A stretch of DNA of 26,595 nucleotides from an uncultured Porphyromonadaceae bacterium (lineage in GTDB: Bacteria; Bacteroidota; Bacteroidia; Bacteroidales; Muribaculaceae). Shown here in pieces: positions 22,950 through 26,595 of the stretch. The first letter of the stretch is position 1. Every line of letters begins with the position of its first letter. Both the position numbers and the translations under genes were made by a program. The notes below the pieces were generated by a model. The model worked only from the letters and a program-made list of their open reading frames with translations. It was not told the origin of the DNA and did no database searches. The DNA lies in the NCBI GenBank assembly GCA_900550025.1, contig URQP01000021.1, positions 1 to 26,595 on the forward strand, given 5' to 3'.

Positions 22950-25588
22950 TTTATTATTTTAGTCAATTCGTTTCCGACAAGCACGAAATACACTCCTTTT
23001 GCCCAGCCGGAAGCATCTATTTCCAAAACATTGCCGCCTATGCCGGCCTCATCGTGCATCACCATGCCCGACACGCCGAACACTTTCACCCCGCCTATCG
23101 GCTCTGACGACGAAATGAGAATCTTGCCCGACTGCACGGCCACATTCACATCAGCCGCGCCGACATTGCCGACAGAAGCCAGCCCACTGCCGAGGCGCAT
23201 ATTTGCCGGAGCTTTGGTGGTGAAGGAATTGTCATCCTTTGGAAGAGCCCATACGCCTATCCCGTAGCCTGACCCTGACGCGAGATACACGTTGTCGGCC
23301 ACATCGAACGCCAGCGAATAGGAAGTGCTGCCGAGGGCTGGAGCTATCGACCAAAGCTGAGTGAGCGAAGGAGCGGCATCACCGTAGCTTATTTCAAAAA
23401 TCTTCACCTCATCGGCGCATCCCATGGCCAAAAGGGTGCCGTCCTCGTTGATTGCCATCGCGCCTTGCTGCGAAGTGCCTATCAGCCCGGTATTCCCGGA
23501 ATTGAAATCGACAGAGCCTTCAGCGTCCACGTGAATGAGCGATGGGATAGTGGCGTTGTCCGTATAGCGGTACTGCGAAATCCACCATCCGCCGTTGTTG
23601 TCCGGATAAATCACCGAATTGCCGTTCTGCTGCAGCAAATCTGCATTGTCGAACACCACTGCCGAAGGAGCATGTCCCCAAGGATTCTTCAGAGTGCCGA
23701 TGTCGTAGCGCAACAGCGTCATTTTGTTCACAACGCCGTCGCCGGCATAATCCTCGTCGAAAGTGTAGAGCACCGTGTTTTCGCCACTGCCCTCCACATA
23801 GCAGGAGGAAATCGAACCGTGAACGGCAACGCCGCCCACCGAAACCAACCCGGAGCCGTCGTTGACGCCTTCAGCAAACACAGGCTTGAACTCTCCCGCC
23901 GGATTTGCCGGGTCCATCATCCAGATGCCGGAATGACCGTCGCTCCAGTCGGTCATATACACCGTGCCGTCGTCGGCCACAAACAGCCTCATCGGGCTGG
24001 AGGAGTTCGACCAGTCGATATTGCCGGCATACGCCTTGTCGCCCTGTCCGGTAACGTCGGCCAAAGTTGCATCCATCACATATATGCCGTCGGTTGTGGT
24101 GCGGAATCCCTCGATGGCCCCGCCGGCAGATTCCGAGACATACACCCGTCCGAAATATGGGCTCTCCATATTGTTGTCGACGGCTATGCCCCGCGCTTCC
24201 TTGAACGACATGCTGTTCTCGTCGCTGTCGGTAATCTTCAGCGGCTGTTCCGCAGTAGTGGCGGCCGCGCTTGCAGTCACTGTCCAGTCGAAATCTTCGC
24301 CTTCCACACCCGACAGGTCAATATCGGCATTGTTCAGCCCCTTGCCGCGCTTTCCTACCGGCACGGCAGCGACTTCAGTCTCCCCGTCGTAAACGGTCAC
24401 CACCACATTGTCGGCATCGCCGTTCAATGTGAATTCCACATTATATATCCCGCCGCCTTTCTGCGTGGCTTTCAGTCCTGAAGCATAGATATTGGGCTTC
24501 CCCTCAATCTTTGCCGGCGGAATGTAGTTAGGGTCTTCGAGCAAAGTGTAGAAGCTCGTGGTCTTGTCAGCCACCACAGTCACGTCCTTTTCCTGCGCCA
24601 CATAGCCGTCGGCTTCCATCCTCACCTTATAGTTGCCGGGGGCGAGGTCGCGGAACACATACACTCCGTTATAGTAGTTGTCGGTGGTGTAAGTGTCGAG
24701 CGTTGCGCCGGAAGCGTCCATAAGCGTCACTTTCGCTCCATTGAGCGGCTTGTACTGGTCGTGCGACTTTTTCACGTAGTTGTTGAACCGCTGGTGGTTC
24801 ATCACCCTTTGGCTGTCCTTCACCGACCCGGCAATCACGCCTGTTCCCGGCTTGTCAGCCCCGAAGTAGTCGCAGAAGAAACGGTGCAAATTGACAGCCG
24901 TCAATTCGGCATAGTCGTCGTTGAGCAGACGGTGTGTCTCAGGCTCATAGTCGTGGAACGACCCCTCAACCAAGAATCCCGGCACAGTCAGCGGCTTCAT
25001 TACACCTAAATAATATCCCAAAAAATGATAATCGTCCTTTATGCAAGGATTCTCCGGCGAAAAACTTCCTGTCCACACAGTCAGGTTATTGTCATACAGA
25101 TAGTCCCATGCCATGTCGGCCATTTCCTTATCGACAGGCTTTGCAGCGTCTCCAACCGCACCGCTTTCCACTCCTTTATAGAGGCAAAGCAGGTAGTTGG
25201 TGCCGTTGTTCGTTCCCAATGCGTTGCTATGCACCGAGATGAAAGCGTCAGCCCCGAAAGAGTTGGCCTCTTCGGCTATCTCGCTTAAATCCTTATCGTC
25301 CACGTCACGGTTCTGCGTGCGCGACATCATCACCGTCGCACCCGACCCCTCAAGCAGCCGCTGCAACTCCAGTCCTTTCACCAAATTGCACGACGACTCC
25401 CAAAAACCGTTCTCGTCCAACGGATCGAACGGTATGGTCGGCACGTTGCGGTCATTCTTTTCCACGGTCATATTATAGCCGCCATGCCCCGGGTTGATGT
25501 AAATCTTCACTCCCGACAAATCCTTTGCCACGGCCATAGGCGAAAACGCCAGCGAAAGTTCCAATAACGGCAATATATATTTTTTCAT
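22946..25588 (-). CDS. N-acetylmuramoyl-L-alanine amidase, multidomain, with sorting-like C-terminus
   Basis: An 880-residue exported zinc amidase that cleaves the bond between MurNAc and L-Ala in peptidoglycan. A signal peptide ends near AVAKD. The Amidase_3 domain (about 25-240) has the zinc ligands His35 (INPGHGG), Glu64 (FWESS) and His120 (ISVHSNA), and the likely catalytic Glu208 (LVEGSFHD). A carboxypeptidase-regulatory-like beta domain follows (about 250-352: AKVTLMDASGATLDTY, GVYVFRDLAPGNYKV). A long region of about 380-800 looks like a beta-propeller. The final 78 residues end in GVYFVLVGNELTKIIK, a type IX (Por) sorting-domain pattern. A good SD (AAGGA) precedes ATG 25588. It overlaps the GHL10 gene. 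Confidence 0.9.
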   Translation of the reverse strand: MKKYILPLLELSLAFSPMAVAKDLSGVKIYINPGHGGYNMTVEKNDRNVPTIPFDPLDENGFWESSCNLVKGLELQRLLEGSGATVMMSRTQNRDVDDKDLSEIAEEANSFGADAFISVHSNALGTNNGTNYLLCLYKGVESGAVGDAAKPVDKEMADMAWDYLYDNNLTVWTGSFSPENPCIKDDYHFLGYYLGVMKPLTVPGFLVEGSFHDYEPETHRLLNDDYAELTAVNLHRFFCDYFGADKPGTGVIAGSVKDSQRVMNHQRFNNYVKKSHDQYKPLNGAKVTLMDASGATLDTYTTDNYYNGVYVFRDLAPGNYKVRMEADGYVAQEKDVTVVADKTTSFYTLLEDPNYIPPAKIEGKPNIYASGLKATQKGGGIYNVEFTLNGDADNVVVTVYDGETEVAAVPVGKRGKGLNNADIDLSGVEGEDFDWTVTASAAATTAEQPLKITDSDENSMSFKEARGIAVDNNMESPYFGRVYVSESAGGAIEGFRTTTDGIYVMDATLADVTGQGDKAYAGNIDWSNSSSPMRLFVADDGTVYMTDWSDGHSGIWMMDPANPAGEFKPVFAEGVNDGSGLVSVGGVAVHGSISSCYVEGSGENTVLYTFDEDYAGDGVVNKMTLLRYDIGTLKNPWGHAPSAVVFDNADLLQQNGNSVIYPDNNGGWWISQYRYTDNATIPSLIHVDAEGSVDFNSGNTGLIGTSQQGAMAINEDGTLLAMGCADEVKIFEISYGDAAPSLTQLWSIAPALGSTSYSLAFDVADNVYLASGSGYGIGVWALPKDDNSFTTKAPANMRLGSGLASVGNVGAADVNVAVQSGKILISSSEPIGGVKVFGVSGMVMHDEAGIGGNVLEIDASGWAKGVYFVLVGNELTKIIK

Positions 25589-25602
25589 AACACAATCCTT
25601 TT

Positions 25603-26325
25603 TTACTTGTTAATACTGATTTCCATCACATACACATCGCCATCCTCCGTGCAGAAAGCCACCTTTCCGGCAGCGGCGGAAGGATACGTGGCGACTATCG
25701 ACTCGGGCGTAAGCGTCTGGCGGTAGCTGCCGTCGGCCTTGACAACATCGACCGAAGATTTCACTATGCGGCTGGTCGATACGTTGTTCATCCCCACGAC
25801 CCATTCATTGTCGACCCATTCAGGGGCGCGGAGAATGCCCAACGCCACAGGATCCGACCCGTCGATGCCGCAGACAAACGTCCCGACACCCGAAACGGTA
25901 TAAAGCAGCTTAGTGCCGTCGGGCGATACCGACGGCCAGATGTAGCGGAAATCCTCGCCGTTAGGCGTAAGGACACGCTTGCCGTCTTTCCCGTAGACTG
26001 AAATCTTCAGGTTCTCGGATACGGCATATAACGGAGCTGACTGCACTTTTGCCCTTATTTTCTTGTCCTTAGAACTCTGCAAATTGTAGCCGGCCTTGCT
26101 CTCTTTTGAGATTACCGATACTTCACCGGTAGCCAAATCCACTTCCTGCAATCCTGAATAATCGGCAGCAGTGGTAAGCAACTTGCTCCCATCGCCGACC
26201 AATACCGGATGAAATGCCGGCTGCGGCAAATCCACCTTCTGTAACGATTTTACCTCAACAGTTTGCGCGCCTGCCAGCAAAGGGCAGACAAGCAATAATG
26301 ATATTAAAAATTTAAAACTTTTCAT
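25603..26325 (-). CDS. Secreted TolB/PD40-like beta-propeller protein
   Basis: A 240-residue protein with a signal peptide (KSFKFLISLLLVCPLLAG, cleavage near AGA-QT). The mature part shows blade-like repeats of the PD40/TolB kind, most clearly IWPSVSPDGTKLLYTV near residue 130-145 and further segments reading YPSAAAGKVAFCTEDGDVYVM. It is shorter than a full six-bladed TolB propeller. No catalytic motif is seen; a scaffold or binding role in the envelope is likely. It lies 14 bases before the amidase gene, so the two are probably one transcript. Confidence 0.8.
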   Translation of the reverse strand: MKSFKFLISLLLVCPLLAGAQTVEVKSLQKVDLPQPAFHPVLVGDGSKLLTTAADYSGLQEVDLATGEVSVISKESKAGYNLQSSKDKKIRAKVQSAPLYAVSENLKISVYGKDGKRVLTPNGEDFRYIWPSVSPDGTKLLYTVSGVGTFVCGIDGSDPVALGILRAPEWVDNEWVVGMNNVSTSRIVKSSVDVVKADGSYRQTLTPESIVATYPSAAAGKVAFCTEDGDVYVMEISINK

Positions 26326-26375
26326 GCTCTGTAATTTTATGTCAGGTTATTATTTTGTATGGTGCAGGTCTGACA

Positions 26376-26407
26376 GCCAAGGGTCAGCATCAGTTCTGAC
26401 CCTCGGC
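26376..26407. repeat. Hairpin between the edge gene and the PD40-like gene
   Basis: A 12-base stem with one mismatch: GCCAAGGGTCAG (26376-26387) against CTGACCCTCGGC (26396-26407), with an 8-base loop. It follows the edge gene's stop on the minus strand by 33 bases. No T tract follows on the minus strand, so it may be a weak terminator or an RNA-processing element rather than a standard terminator. Confidence 0.45.
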
Positions 26408-26439
26408 TACAAAACCACTTTTCTGCCTTTTAGAACAGA

Positions 26440-26595
26440 TTATTGTTTTTCCGGGAATTCTATCACCGCGAAGCCGGACTTCACTGCCGCACCCATCAGC
26501 AACAGGCTTCCGTCTGCGCCCACGCCCCATCCGGTGTTGGCGGCAGGAGCGGAGCAGTTAGGGCCGTCGAGCGAATAGGTGAACAACGGCTTGCG
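26440..26595 (-). CDS. Partial gene cut by window edge (C-terminal 51 codons)
   Basis: Only the last 51 residues are visible, ending in a TAA at 26440-26442. The visible end reads KPLFTYSLDGPNC, then GWGVGADGSLLLMGAAV, then SGFAVIEFPEKQ. It lies upstream of the PD40-like, amidase and glycosidase genes on the same strand and may belong to that operon, with a hairpin in the 114-base gap. Too short to assign a family. Confidence 0.6.
   Translation of the reverse strand, partial: RKPLFTYSLDGPNCSAPAANTGWGVGADGSLLLMGAAVKSGFAVIEFPEKQ

Noticed and set aside
21627..23267. A 546-codon open frame on + opposite the GHL10 and amidase genes
   Set aside because: It lies antisense to two well-supported genes with clear domains, and its translation is His/Arg-rich without motifs. 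It is a by-product of the codon bias of the minus-strand genes.

Overview
The window reads as chromosomal DNA of a Bacteroidales bacterium (Bacteroidota). The promoters have the Bacteroidota form: a TAnnTTTG element at about -7 with TTG or TTTG about 19-21 bases upstream. Shine-Dalgarno sites are mostly weak or absent. Several families typical of the phylum are present: DUF2723, DUF2851, DUF4294, a stand-alone secreted TonB C-terminal domain, a BspA-type leucine-rich repeat protein and a type IX secretion C-terminal signal. A gut family such as Muribaculaceae would fit, but that assignment is a guess.

Bases 1-5600 hold metabolic genes. A conserved hypothetical gene on + converges on ribH (lumazine synthase). 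A minus-strand run then reads small lipoprotein -> HAD phosphatase -> ribF -> upp, mostly joined by ATGA overlaps or gaps of a few bases. It supplies FMN/FAD synthesis and uracil salvage. Alanine dehydrogenase follows, with a clear intrinsic terminator, and then a small three-helix membrane protein.

Bases 5660-10790 are a minus-strand operon: a 1163-residue DUF2723 GT-C-like membrane glycosyltransferase, a NodB-type polysaccharide deacetylase, and queG of queuosine synthesis. Bases 10860-14102 carry a two-component pair (OmpR-type regulator, then histidine kinase) and a cation diffusion facilitator. They are separated by a 349-base gene-free stretch holding an orphan coding-like fragment and a hairpin. 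Bases 14246-16700 (+) carry a secreted TonB C-terminal-domain protein, DUF2851 and DUF4294.

Bases 16728-21180 are visibly richer in A+T than both flanks and look like an accessory island. On the minus strand, a BspA-type LRR protein with no signal peptide is 3 bases from an ABC/AAA-type ATPase. Divergently, a protein with motifs reminiscent of uracil-DNA glycosylases overlaps a WYL-domain regulator by ATGA. The shared upstream region holds an inverted repeat. A 37-codon ORF resembling the start of a larger ATPase gene follows. This is the best candidate for an undescribed, possibly defence-related, module; nothing in the sequence proves that role.

Bases 21471-26595 (-) form a cell-envelope cluster: an unidentified gene cut by the window edge, a secreted TolB/PD40-like protein, a multidomain N-acetylmuramoyl-L-alanine amidase with a type IX sorting-like C-terminus, and an overlapping GHL10 (DigH/YngK-type) lipoprotein glycosidase. 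The last two could act in sequence: the amidase strips peptides from peptidoglycan and the glycosidase cuts the bare glycan.
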